64,000 bases of DNA, taken from positions 15,813,001 through 15,877,000 of the forward strand of contig NC_092673.1 in NCBI RefSeq assembly GCF_964355755.1, given 5' to 3'. Both the position numbers and the translations under genes were made by a program. The notes beneath the pieces are model-generated. The model was not told the origin of the DNA. It ran no database searches and saw only the letters and a program-made list of their open reading frames with translations. Positions 46,565 through 58,539 of the stretch are shown in pieces. The stretch comes from Antedon mediterranea (lineage: Eukaryota; Echinodermata; Crinoidea; Comatulida; Antedonidae). Positions within the stretch are counted from its first letter, which is position 1. Each line of letters starts with the position of its first letter.

Positions 46565-46619
46565 TTTACGTTGCGTTACGTCCTTGTGTTGCGTCTCTAG
46601 TGGGAAGCATAAAGGACAG

Positions 46620-47700
46620 ACAGGAAACTTGGTTTGTGGCACAATTACAGATAAAATAAATAGAATTATATAATTTAAACATCCTTTTCTCTCCAAAATC
46701 GCCTTATCACACATGCATACAATATGAATTTATAAAACAAATCATGCTTTGTCCTCCATTCGAATAATGAGAAATCTGATTGCTTGCTTAACATTAAGAC
46801 GATATATTGAATTCATATTTGAGTACGTTACGGTATTGCTTTATGCTTGTCTTAATAGCATGAAATATTTCCATATTTATAAATGCTATGAATGTGAACG
46901 ACCTTAACAGTTGCACAGCAGATGACAGTCTGTCTAATCAGACCTCACTCAGCTTCTAATGACACCCGAATGAGCTATTGTGCAAGATTAAAGAAACCGG
47001 CGCATTCACTGCTGGTTGAAACATTGAGAAAATGGTACAGGTTTGAAGGGACAATGAACATAAATAGCTAATAAAATAATATTAATGATTAATTTCATTA
47101 CAATAAATAATTTTAAATTCTATTTTCATCCAACGCGTAATTAATGTCCTCTATGTTAATATAATATGTTTTAGTTTTAATTTATTGTCCGTGATTTATA
47201 TTATCCATTTTAAAGAAATTCAATTACTGTACAAGATTTGAACCAAGTTATTAAAAAAAATTCCCAAATACACACAATTGAAAATAGTATCTGTGATAAC
47301 TTGCATTAGGTAATACATTATTGCGCATCACTATGTATGGCTATTTAAACTATCTTAATAAAATATTGTTTCTTTAAACTGACACCATTAGGCCTATTGA
47401 CTTTTCCAACTGAGGAAAACATTAACTGTTGTATCTAAAATAAGTTAATCTTTTTGTCATTTTTTTGGAAAAATAACTCAATACTAAAAGATATTATTTC
47501 TTTTTAGATTCAGCAGCAATAAGTGAAATAACAATCTATTTACAAATGATACTGTAACGACCGGTATAGAAAGAATAACAACACACGGAGAGGATGAGAT
47601 TCAGCACCAAAAATTAAATAATCACCTGCATATACTGAACGACCGGTAGAAAGAAAAACCACACACAGAGGAGAGCGTGAGCAGTATTCTCATCAGATGG
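46620..47700. other. interval upstream of candidate gene
   Basis: Mostly AT-rich. A higher-GC patch at 46889-47060 stays open from ATGs at 46889 and 46924 in two plus frames (MNVNDLNSCTADDSL and MTVCLIRPHSASNDT), and could be a 5' exon of the gene at 47.7 kb, but I find no donor that fixes this. At 47557-47675 a CGACCGGTA...AGAAAGAA segment is duplicated (about 70-bp period). Confidence 0.3.
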
Positions 47701-47708
47701 ATGCTTAG

Positions 47709-50478
47709 AGAGATTTGGAAACCGAGGACAAAGATGATTATGGTCTGGATGGCTGGAAAATCAAACACGCCAACAGATGTATTCTACAAACACGATATTA
47801 TTTTCGGACACGTCAGGCCTACTTGGGACCTAATGAACAATATTATTATTCTGGGAAGTGCGTAACACACATTCGCCAACAATACCACACTGATTTCAAC
47901 CAGGTGAATCAACCAACGTTTTGTTGAGTTCAATTCTTGCACGATCTATTTGTTTATTTCGTTTATAATTTTTGTAGATACACTGAAATAAGAAAGGTCA
48001 TCACAGGCTGTGGAATTCTATGAATTCAAACCTGAATATATTCATTCGGGGTTCCCATTTTATCCACGAAAATGTACGGGTCATTATTATTAGACCTAAT
48101 TGATTTGTGTAGGTCTATTTAGTTGTTTATGTAGTGATTATTGTTATACTGAGTTAAAACACTAATTTCCATCGTATTACGATCTTCTTAATTGATTTTA
48201 TAGACTTTAATTAGCCAACCTTTGTACGTATACATTCCCCAAGCAGATAACTGAATCATTTATGATATTTACAGATGATGGCAAAGAAACAACGAACAAG
48301 TTTGATGAGCTTGCTACAACCATAAAAACACAAGAAAACGTGTTAGATTTGTGCAGGTATGACAAATCTTTACAAGCATGAGAATGGACGAATTGAATTA
48401 TCATAATTTTTCAATTTTGTCATATTATTTATGAAAACCTGATATAAAAACAAACAAACACAGATGTTCCATAACGTATTAGGCCTAATCCTAATTTATT
48501 TATATTATATATAAATTATAAAACATATATTCATTTATTGTATTTAGTTAAAGAAAAAATCAAGGTAATGCAATTGAATGAGAATGACGAAAAAATGTAA
48601 TTAAATTAAATATAATGTAATGTATCAACATTTTCACATGTATCAAATTCCAATGTTGACTTTATTTGCGCGATTTATTTTAGGACGAGCATGATATTAA
48701 TAAGTGTTATTACAAGTATGACAAACGTACGTTTGTTGAATGTTTTTCATTCAAATGGTTATTCAATGCGTAACTATGAAATTTAATTTAAGAAACCATA
48801 AGTCGTCACCGAAAGCCTGAAAGGTCAAAAGGTGATGCTCTATATACTATACTTTTGAATTACTGGTACATAATTTTCTGATAGGAATGTCTAATTTCGT
48901 GTTTGTGTATAATAAAAAAAACATGCATAGTAATAGTACTGAAGTATAGTCAACGTTCAACGGTATGTCCTTTGCAATAAAAAAAAAGAATAAGAATTAA
49001 GTGATTTCAGTGAAATTTCAGAATGACAACTGTTAACATGTCACAGGTTTGGCAACATATTTTGTAAATGAAATTGATAATAATATCATTACTCAACCAA
49101 ACTCACTATGTCACGGCGTGACCTTTCGTTCTAAAAACCTTAATAACAAAGCGAGAAATATTAACATTGCTGGGATATGTATATACTTTATCATAAAATC
49201 GATTTACATTTCTTTCTATGCCAGTGAGATATACTCAAACGATACTTCATACGAATATTCGATATGTCTGCTAAAATTAATTACCTTGTATCATATACTA
49301 GTCGAATATTCTTGTGAACAAGTCATGACCTTTTCAAGAACATTGCTTTATATTTATTTTTTTCTGTTTTTAATTACCATTTTTAAACGGCCAGATTATG
49401 TCTTTGTACATGTTAAAAAGTTGTACTTGGATGCAATTTTTCAATTTATTTTTTCATGTTCGTGCTTTTTTCTTTCGATAATACATGTAAACTTGCCATT
49501 CAATTACATATCGCATTTTGAATTATAGAAAGCACTGACCGACAGAAGCATATCGTATAGCCCTTATAATTAGAGATTAGGAAAAACAATTGTAGATTTT
49601 CGATCAATACAATATGAGCCGTCGGCAAACTTTTATGTAAATGTTGATAACGATCATTTCATTTTAACCTGTCTAATATGGGGATATCGGCATCTATTCA
49701 CAGTGTCAAATTTATTTAACTAACGAGTCCAAACCATTAAAGATGAAATCGTTTTGAGATTTTCATTTTTCACTTGCAATGATCGTTAAATGACTTTCAT
49801 ATAAAGGCCTTTGTACACATCGTGATACCACTTGACTTAATTCAGAAATAATATAGCACAGTTATCAAAACATTTTTAAAAACCCTAATCAGGGAAGACT
49901 TCATCCTTCCTGGTCCTAATTATGTAATCTCTAAAGTAAGTACCTGGTTAAGGTAATAGGCCTAGTTTGAGGTTTAGGGTAAAATGTAGGTGACATTTTG
50001 CCAGGGTGGTGGGGGAGAAGGGCGTGAATAGGTCAACACTGTTGCGGTTCTTGTCATCAACTCCGAGAACTAAACTTAATTGATATTTGTATACCTGGCG
50101 CTAATTATTATGATTCATATCTGCAAGAATGGCTTGTGACAAGCATATATCCACTTTGAATACAGGTGCTTTTAAATCAGTTTAATTGAGGCCTGATTGT
50201 TTAACTGAACGTTCAACATTAATTTGAAAATTAATAATACTAACGAAATGAATTGATGAATGCCTTCTTTATCTTTAATAACCAGGGGATTTATTAATTT
50301 ACATGTGTCCTCTAATAAAAAGGAATATAAACTATGTATGTTTGCAATTATAACATTATGAAATTGTGTATGACCAAATACATTTTAAGTTAATCGTTAC
50401 TATCTTTTCAGCTGCGGTCGCATGGTACGAACACAGCTTACCATGAACTGGAGGTGTCATGGTTGTCGAAACTTGTGA
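47709..50478 (+). CDS. candidate spliced gene, unknown tyrosine-rich protein (partial)
   Basis: Four phase-compatible exons can be drawn. Exon a is 47709-47903 (65 codons, after ...GCTTAG, donor CAG/GTGAAT), including RYYFRTRQAYLGPNEQYYY. Exon b is 48007-48073 (after CATCACAG), encoding AVEFYEFKPEYIHSGFPF, with a weak donor AAAAT/GTACGG. Exon c is 48275-48356 (after GATATTTACAG, donor GTGCAG/GTATGA), encoding DGKETTNKFDELATT. Exon d is 50412-50478 (after ATCTTTTCAG), encoding CGRMVRTQLTMNW and ending in TGA. Phases match at each join (0, 1, 2). Without the exon b splice, that frame stops at 48091-48093. The start codon is not found. I do not recognise the family; the Tyr/Phe/Arg-rich character recalls small ciliary proteins, a guess. 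The last codons run into a tandem repeat. Confidence 0.45.
48400..50400. other. probable intron; non-coding
   Basis: AT-rich sequence between candidate exons c and d. A plus frame of 159 codons (49049-49528) begins with TTG, not ATG, and is rich in Ile/Phe/Tyr, as expected of AT-rich chance frames; I do not call it. Confidence 0.35.
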
Positions 50479-50990
50479 ACATTACTCCACTATGTACCAG
50501 ATGTGTGGTATGGTTGTCGGAGTAGGGAGATTTATCTAATAATGAACCAGGTGTGTGGCATAGTTGTCGAAGTATGGACAACATTCTAATATGGTCAGAG
50601 TTGTGGAATGGTTGTGGAAAATAATCCAATATGGACCAGATGTGTGGCATGGTTGTCGGAGTAGGGAGATTCCTCTAATAATGACCAGAGGTGTGGCATA
50701 GTTGTTGAAAACGTATGGACATTACTCTAATATGGACGAAATGTGTGGCATTAGTTGTCGAAGTATGGACAATATTCTAATATGGTCAGAGGTGTGGAAT
50801 GGTTGTGGAAAATACTCCAATATGGACCAGATGTGTGTCGTGGTTGTCGGAGTAGGGACATTTCTCTAATATGGACCAGAAGTGTAGCATGGTTGTCAAA
50901 ACGTGTGAATATTACTCTAATATGAACCAGAGGTGAGAATTGTCGAAAACGTGTGGACAGAGGTGACATTTTTATCAACAACAATACATT
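50440..50990. repeat. ~57-nt degenerate tandem repeat
   Basis: About ten units of the type TATGGACCAGATGTGTGGCA + TGGTTGTCGAA + GTATGGACATTACTCTAA, with unit length varying around 55-60 bp. The minus-strand frames at 50438-50650 and 50751-50984 are products of the repeat. Confidence 0.85.
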
Positions 50991-50999
50991 CTAATATGA

Positions 51000-53050
51000 A
51001 TGTTTGTCATACAGTAGCTACTATAACTTGAATTGAATACACACCGAACAATATAAATCTTAATTAGAGCCCATTCAGAACATTATTACTTGACTGTGAG
51101 ATGTTTGACAGGAGTTCCTGTTCAAATAAGTATCGAATATCCCTCCCGTTCGTTAAATTGTTAAAATAGAAATATAGCAGGAGTTCATTACAATCATGAA
51201 AAGCTGAGTAGCCTAGATAATTCAGCCTTCGGCGATATATCGTTAAGTCAATCAATAGTCACAATATAATGTGCCTCCTCATAATATGTGTAGGCCTACC
51301 TCTTTAATATAATAAAAATATGCAGATTGGATATGTGGCATGGCATTAAAATACGCTGCACGTGACTCGTATAGTACCGTATAGATTCACAATGATATGT
51401 ATAATAATCAATTCTTGATACCCTTAGGCTGGCCTATAATGTATGGTTTCCCTTACATTTATTTGGGACGTTTGGAACAGATATTTCGAGAGTTCATTGC
51501 AACCTGAATGGTCAATACCGATAGATTTAAACCGACACTGAGTAGTTTCAGAAAGCTTAACAAATAAAGTTTCTCAACAACAAAATGAATACTGCATGCT
51601 GTAGGCTATATTATTATTTATTATTTAACGAAACTTTAATAAAATATTATTATGCATTTAAAGCACAATATTGCTATAATACAATATTTGGGTATGGTTT
51701 TGTTCTTGCATTTATAATAAATTCAAATCTCAAGTACACCACATCTAAATCAATAATGCAATATGTTCCAGTTAATCAAGACAAGAATTGACATATTTCA
51801 GTCGCGTCTCCTGATGGACATTATTGAGAATATGCATAATTATTTAGCTTTATGAATAATATGAGTTGAAAACCACACCATAAGGACAGCTTATTATTTG
51901 GGAGTGGACAATTGCTAAATCATTATTACTTTTATTTGTATTGCTTTCCAGTAATACAATACGTTTGAGACGGTAACTTGTGTGGATGTTGAGTCAGACT
52001 GTGTTGAGTGCTCTGGCATGGATTGTGCAGAATCGTAAATTATAAGTTTATCACTCGAACACGACGCACAATCTACCGCATTGATGCAATTTACGCTGAA
52101 AGTTTTTCTGTTTGAGGTGAAAATTAGACTGAAGGTTTCTTTTAAAAGTTGTACCGAATATGCAACCCATTGGTTCCCACTTGGACGCAACGCAAATACG
52201 TAAGCGCAACGCAAATGATTTGACATGCGACAGTGGGGGTGATCATCGCGTCAAATTACGTTCTTGCATTACGTCTAAATCCAAGCTTAACTTGCCATTG
52301 CCCAGCAGTACCAAGTTAACGTTGTATAGGTATCTCTAATCGGTTCAATATTGTTCAATATCAGATTAATTAAAACAATTTAATATACTTACCAAATACA
52401 CCAGTATTTACAGACAATATTCGCAGTTCCACTTTAAGTTACAAATTCAGTAAGAGTAGGCCTATTAGGTTAGTCAAATAATTGTCTCTAGATATATGTG
52501 TACGCTACGAACCAAGAGCAATGCGTCTAATAGAAAAGACTAACATTTTTTGTTATTTAAGCAGTACACGGAATCACTATCAATATCCTCATTGGTTCCG
52601 CGTAAAACAATAAAATACTCATTGCATACTGTGATTGGTTGGATTTGTTCATGTGCAGTAGGCGTTTCGTTCAATACAGGTGATTGCAATATAATTTCCC
52701 TGATATATAATCTACGATCGCAAAGAAGCAATATTGTAGGCCTAACAATAACGGCTTATCTAAATTATTGAACCCGTTGAATCCAACGAAATTAAGCCGT
52801 CTGTTTGCAATTGGATATACGACGGCAACTGTATCAATCAGAGCCTAATAAAAGAATCGTCCTATAAACAGTTTAGCCAAACAATTGCAGCTGGATAATG
52901 CAGGATATAAACTTAGATATCTTTCATTCATTAATCAAACAATAAAATGATTTAAATCCTGCAAGAATGGAATCGGTGTTAGAAGTCATCATACAGTATC
53001 CGTGTATAGTGATGATGCACATAGTGATATATGCCTGTATGTTGCTATAT
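51000..53050. other. non-coding interval with MITE family A copy
   Basis: A family A copy spans about 52170-52286 (GGTTCCCACTTGGACGCAAC ... CTAAATCCAAGC) and is followed by intact TTAA. The adjacent minus frame 51915-52226 starts inside this MITE; its remaining ~80 codons are unremarkable and unsupported. No gene called. Confidence 0.45.
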
Positions 53051-53082
53051 ACATGACACATGCACGTATATTACTATATGAT

Positions 53083-53142
53083 GATATATACACGTATGCT
53101 GCAGGTGCTTACCTTAGTGAGCACCAGCATACGTGTATATAT
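53083..53142. repeat. imperfect hairpin/inverted repeat
   Basis: Left arm GATATATACACGTATGCTG (53083-53101) pairs with CAGCATACGTGTATATAT (53125-53142). Inside, GGTGCT pairs with AGCACC, leaving a small loop. It lies in a TGCACGTATAT-rich local repeat. A miRNA precursor is possible but nothing else supports it. Confidence 0.75.
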
Positions 53143-53284
53143 TATCATACTGTATGATGATATGACATATGCACGTATATACCTGACATATGCACGTATA
53201 TACTATATGGTGATGTATGTTTGTATTTTGTTATTAGGCCCTACATGGTCAGATAGTTAAGCCCATAATTGCTCTATATTTTAC

Positions 53285-54530
53285 ACGCATATAATTATTT
53301 TATCTCGAAAAATGGCCAAAACATTAAATTTTTCAAATAATGTACGAGGTAACATGCACAGACTATGTTATGTGATTCTGCGCATGTCAAATTATGATAT
53401 AGTATGCCTAAAAGTTATGTAAATGCGCAGACCACATTAAGTGATTATGTGCGCATGTAAGTTATGTCAAAAAAAATTTAAAAGTTGGCATTTGGCCATT
53501 TTTCGAAAAATGCCAAAATATCGACTTTTAAAAATATGTATTGTGGAAACATCATGCGAATCTGCGCATGGCAAACTATGATATAGTAACCAATTATGTC
53601 AATACGGAGACCACATGTGATTTTTTGGAAAAATTCCCTGTATCAGAAAAACGCCAAATTATTGACTTGAAGTAACATGCGCAGAACACATTATCTGATC
53701 GTGCGCATGTCACATTACCGTATGACATGGTAACCTGAAAAGGTTGAAATGTGGCAATTTTTCTGAAAAAAATATAGAATATAGTAACCATTTATGTCGA
53801 TGCATATATGTGATTCTGCGCGTGTCACATTATGACATAGTAGGCCTAACCAGTTATGTTAATGCGCAGACCACGTGTGATTCTCCGCATGTCATATTAT
53901 GATATAGCAACCAATTATATAACAAAATAAAAATGATTGGAATTTGACCGTTTTTCGAAAAAACGCCAAAATATCGACTTTGAAAAATATGTGATGTAAC
54001 AAGCCAAGAGCATATTATTATGTGATTCTGCGCACGTCACATTATCATATTGTCATTTATGTCAATGCGCAGACCACATTATTATGTGATTTTGTGCATG
54101 TCATTTTATGATATAGTAACCAGTTATGTCAAAAAAATAAAAAAGTTGAAATTTTGCCGGTTTTTTTGGAAAATATGGCCAAATTGTTGTCATTTTTTGG
54201 ACGTAACTGGTTACTATATCATAATGTTACATGCCCAGAATCACATAAATGTGCTCTGTGCATGTTACCTCAACACATTATTTAAAAATTATTTGGTACT
54301 ATTAGTGCAGGGACTTTTATATCGACATTTTAAAATATGTATTGAGGTAATATGCGCAGAGCACATTGTGTGATTCTGCGTCACATTATGATATAGTAAC
54401 CAGTTATGTCAATGTGGTACATTATGATATAATAACCAATACAAATGGTCTCAATTTTACCATTTTCAAAAATGTCACTGTCCTGTACAAAATATTGACT
54501 TTTTAAAATATGTATTCACGTACAGACCAA
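53285..54530. repeat. diverged satellite of ~200-bp units
   Basis: Recurrent blocks in fixed order: ATGCGCAGACCACATTA, TGTGATTCTGCGCATGTCA, CATTATGATATAGTAACCA, GTTATGTCAA, then TTTGGCCATTTTTCGAAAAA and TGCCAAAATATCGACTTTT. At least five units are visible, with large indels between them. TTTTTCGAAAAA makes a local dyad in each unit. Non-coding. Confidence 0.8.
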
Positions 54531-54534
54531 ATTT

Positions 54535-55950
54535 TGTTACCAGTTCCGTCAACGTTACAGGGAGTAAAGTAAACGAACCCATTTTTTTAAAAACAATCTC
54601 TGTAAAATGTTACTGAAACAGTCGGACAGTGATAGGATTGATCTAGCATTGATTAAATCAGCTATTATTAAAATTCAACCGCGTCAAATAAACCATACAG
54701 AGGAAATGCAATGACGAAACAAAAACCTAGAATTTATGTCGAATTAGAACAAACATAGAATGATTTGTGGACATGTGGGGATCATCTATGTGTGATCCCA
54801 TTTTCCTACAGTATCTACTCATAGGCCTACACATTAAACAGAGCGGCGATACTCATCTGTGCTCATGGGGGACGATACAGATTAAACGGAGCGGCAAACA
54901 CGGATTTGATTTATTTACGTGTACTAAATATTGAAATGTTTTTTTATCGGCACATTAATACAAAAAGATAAAAAGTAATGTGTTCTTACAGCTAGCCTGG
55001 GCCCACTATGCATTAACACGCAAAGTTAAAACCTATCCTGGGTTCATACAGGAAAATGTATCTAAGCGCTTAAGGCGTTACCATTAGACACGTCCTTGTA
55101 TGAATTATACATAAACATTATATCTGGTAAAACGACTAAAATGCATAGGCAAGTGAGTACTCTTTGTCGGTATTTCAATAAAACAATCAAGAATAATATA
55201 TTATTAAAGTGGAAAGCACACGCAGTCGTTCGTGTACGTATAATTCCAACCACTAAGTCCTCCGTCATAACTTATAGATACTTTTGTATTAACAGAATAC
55301 GAATAATAATAATCTCCAAACTTTGTTATACAACTTACTATATTACCATGACGGATAATAAGTGGTGTTGATTGAATATGTATTAATAAAACATTTAACG
55401 CAAATTTGAATAACATTCAGAAATTAAAACTAATGTCAATACGCTTAAGGTTAATTGTTTCGATGTTCTTGTAGAAGTAATGGAATGGTTGAACGAATTG
55501 TCAGTGACATCATTAAGATTCAAAACGTTAAAAGTATAAAGCTGTATACTCGTCAATTGTGATGTACACCTAATGGAATATTATAACTGCAGGGGATAAT
55601 GATATATAAAATGATCGTGTTTGTGACAGCAATGGGAATGATATATAATACAAGTACGTGTTATGTGTACATATTAGTGATTTGGGTGACGAGATTCAAT
55701 AAAATCATTTAAACTGATCATTGTTAATGCTTATAAAAACGGTGGACGTCGACATCCCATTAGCTACGAACATGAACATTTTACAAATGAAATATAATAT
55801 TTAATAAAATAATAAAATTAAGACCGTTGACAATCACCGGGGAATAGTGTCGCTTTATATCATTCAAAAACTGTCTCATTCCGTTATTAATACATATGTC
55901 ACATTAATACATATGTCACATTACTGCTAAAATTATCTTTTCTCTGAATA
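54535..55950. other. non-coding interval
   Basis: Two overlapping short frames on opposite strands at 55062-55416 have no motif. A GAGCGGC(G/A)A...ACACATTAAAC block is repeated near 54835 and 54885. Nothing else seen. Confidence 0.4.
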
Positions 55951-56829
55951 CGGTGAAGCTGCAGACATAACATTCCATTCGTCATACATTCCAATTATTA
56001 AAGTTTTATAGCAACATTTTGACAAATTCTGTTTTTTTTTACCATTGTACACTGTTTTGTCATGTTTTATGTTACACATTTATAAATTATGTACATTTAA
56101 CCAAATATTTATATCTAAAATTCATGCCTGTATTTACAACATTAAACATTAAACAAAAGGCATTTAGATAAAACAATTATTAGAGAATAAGACACTAAGA
56201 TGTAGTCACTCTCATGACTTGTGACCCAATAGATCTACATAGCTTAATTACTTAGCCTACAAAGTTTAAGCTTGATTTCCATTTGCAATATTTTATATCG
56301 TAAATACAAATTGTAAGTAGTTGGTGACATCGGGTATGAAGCGTCTCACATACGCGCAGAGCCAAAATCGCATCTTGGACCTGCTCTAACCTTACGGTTT
56401 TCATTAAATATAGGCCCTATCATTGCATGCTATCATTCTAAATTTCTAACTTTCAAACTTTTGCATTCCTCTTTTTTCATTTCATCCTTTTTATCTTGGT
56501 GAAAAGGGAGGATACTACATTTTCCTCCCCTGAGTTTATAGCCTCTCTACTCGAACACAAATAAGATCACAAATAAGATAGTTTTAATTTTAATCATGTA
56601 TTTTACCGCCATTTTTCATTTTTACAATTTAATTAACATCGTATCTAAAATTTTAATGAAAACAAATATGGTTAATACTGAATTCAAGCATCTTATTATG
56701 TAAATATACCTGTATTTTAACTACTTTAAACACTTACTTTTAATTGTCACAAATGTACTTATACGTATATAATATATTCACCAATGAGAATTTAAATAAA
56801 CGTAAGATGCACACAAGACAAAAAAAAAA

Positions 56830-56968
56830 GATGCAACGCAAGGACGTAAACACAACGCAAGCGTGTTGACCAATGACCGGCAACAGTTCGAATAATCCAT
56901 CGCTTGTGATTTGCCAACTCACTTAGATTGTGTCTACATCCTTGCGTTGTGTTCTAGTGAGAACCAAA
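56830..56968. mobile_element. MITE family A, right part
   Basis: GATGCAACGCAAGGACGTAA to CTAGTGAGAACC, preceded by a poly(A) run rather than its own left end. Its matching left end may be at 56275-56287, before the inserted segment. Its CAACTCACTTAGATTG is the unoccupied version of the site filled in the 58-kb copy. Confidence 0.7.
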
Positions 56969-57414
56969 CAATAAGAATGTGTATTGTGTGTATACGAGTG
57001 TAGCTGCAGACAGAACATTCCATTCATCATACATTTCAATTAATAACGTTTTATTGCAAAATTTTGACAAATTATGTTTTTTACCATTGTAAATTGTGTT
57101 GTCATGTTTTATCTTACACAATTATAAATGATGTACATTTAACCAAATATCATGCCAGTAGTATTAACAACATTCAACATTAAACACACCATTTTTTTGA
57201 GATACAAGTAGTACCAACATTTACATACATGAATGATAAAAAGTTAAACTAAACTTTGTAAACTTACAGAGGCCTATATTATCTACCACAATAATATACA
57301 TTTCAATAAACAATTATAAATAAACAGTATGTAGGCACGTAATGTTCCAATGTGTATGTTATTTACAAACATACACTTATAAGATGAAAATACAAATAAC
57401 TGTTATTACTACTA

Positions 57415-57836
57415 GCAAAGAACTTATAACACAAGAATCTCCTGTTCTTCAATTCTTCATTCAAAACACAGTATCGGAAGTACAGGGTTAAAAGGTCAAA
57501 CTGGGCGACGCCATTTCACAGCATGGAGCAGCGCCCCCTCCAAACTAGGAAGTCAATTACTCTACCCCCCCCCCCCCCTCCCCTAGAGTATTAGCAGATC
57601 CCCTCTATGATTTTGACTTTCTAATTTGATGCGGGCGCCCTACTTCTCAGTCAATTACTCTATCCCCCCTAGAGCATTAGCAGACTGATCCCCTCTATGA
57701 TTTTGACTTTCTAATTTGATGCGGGCGCCCTACTCCATGGCTCACAATGGCACCACCCACAGCTCTATTCTATCCCACAATGCCTTTCGAAATTGTTACG
57801 GACGAACAGGAGATTCTTGTGTTATAAGTTCTTTGC
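57415..57836. mobile_element. DNA transposon-like element with perfect 33-bp TIRs
   Basis: 422 bp. The termini GCAAAGAACTTATAACACAA... (57415-57447) and their exact complement (57804-57836) are 33 bp long. A 5-bp direct repeat, TACTA, flanks it (57410-57414 and 57837-57841). Inside are poly-C and a tandem duplication of a GATTTTGACTTTCTAATTTG + GATGCGGGCGCCCTACT block. No coding capacity; the superfamily cannot be assigned. Confidence 0.9.
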
Positions 57837-58157
57837 TACTAGGCTTTAGAATTATAACAAAAGTAGGACAATTAAAGATGTCATGACAGTAGGGGGCAGC
57901 AGATTCAGATTTGGGATGTTTTCTTTAATGCTTCTTAAAGTTTAAAAACATTTTAGCTTTCCATATATTAATGTAATGTAGATAAATTATACAAATACAA
58001 TAAAAAAAACTCTTTGATCAAAATCAGGAGTATTTTTTCTTTAGGTCCAAAAGGCATTTAGATAAAACAATTAAAGAGAATAAAACAATGTAGTCACTCT
58101 CATGACTTGTGACCCAATAGACCTACATAGCTTAATTACTTAGCCTACCAAGTTTAA

Positions 58158-58495
58158 GCTTGATTCACATTAGGATGCAACGCAAGGACGTAAACACAAC
58201 GCAAGCGTGTTGACCAATGACCGGCGACAGTTCGAATAATCCATCGCTTGTGATTTGCCAACTCACTTAAGCTTGGTTCCCACTAGAACGTAACGCAAGG
58301 ATGTAAACGCAACGTAAGCGTTTTAACCAATGAGAAGCGAAGTTATAGACAGTTAGCAATCACAAGCGAATAAGCCATCGCTTGTGATTGGTCAATTCAC
58401 TTGCATTGCGTTACGTCCTTGCGTTGCTTCGCTAGTGGGAACCACGCTTAAGGTTGCGTCTACATCCTTGCATTGCGTCCTAGTGAGAACAAAGC
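58158..58495. mobile_element. MITE family A (outer, interrupted)
   Basis: Starts GCTTGATTCACATTAGG after TTAA (58154-58157) and ends CTAGTGAGAACAAAGC before TTAA (58496-58499). It is interrupted by the 177-bp family A copy at 58271-58447 plus its 4-bp target duplication. Confidence 0.85.
58271..58447. mobile_element. MITE family A (inner, nested)
   Basis: 177 bp from GCTTGGTTCCCACTAG to CTAGTGGGAACCACGC, with exact TTAA duplicates at 58267-58270 and 58448-58451. Removing it restores a continuous older MITE, which proves insertion at TTAA. Confidence 0.92.
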
Positions 58496-58539
58496 TTAAG
58501 GATGTGTATTGTGTGTATATGAGTGTAATAGTAAAAGAA

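Larger units (their letters stand above)
55960..58530. repeat. segmental tandem duplication with later insertions
   Basis: Block A (AGCTGCAGACA(T/G)AACATTCC, 55965-56150) recurs at 57004-57190. Block B (AGGCATTTAGATAAAACAAT, 56158-56280) recurs at 58049-58160, in the same order and ending in a family A MITE followed by ATGTGTATTGTGTGTATA. The first unit is interrupted within the MITE by about 540 bp ending in an A10 tract (near 56829). The second is interrupted by the 57415-57836 transposon and a nested MITE. Divergence suggests an old duplication. Confidence 0.75.

Noticed and set aside
49049-49528. 159-codon plus frame
   Set aside because: Starts with TTG, rich in Ile/Phe/Tyr/Asn as expected for AT-rich DNA, and has no motif. 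Only its length is mildly unusual.
51915-52226. 103-codon minus frame
   Set aside because: Its first ~20 codons are MITE sequence and the rest has no recognisable feature; both strands are equally open.
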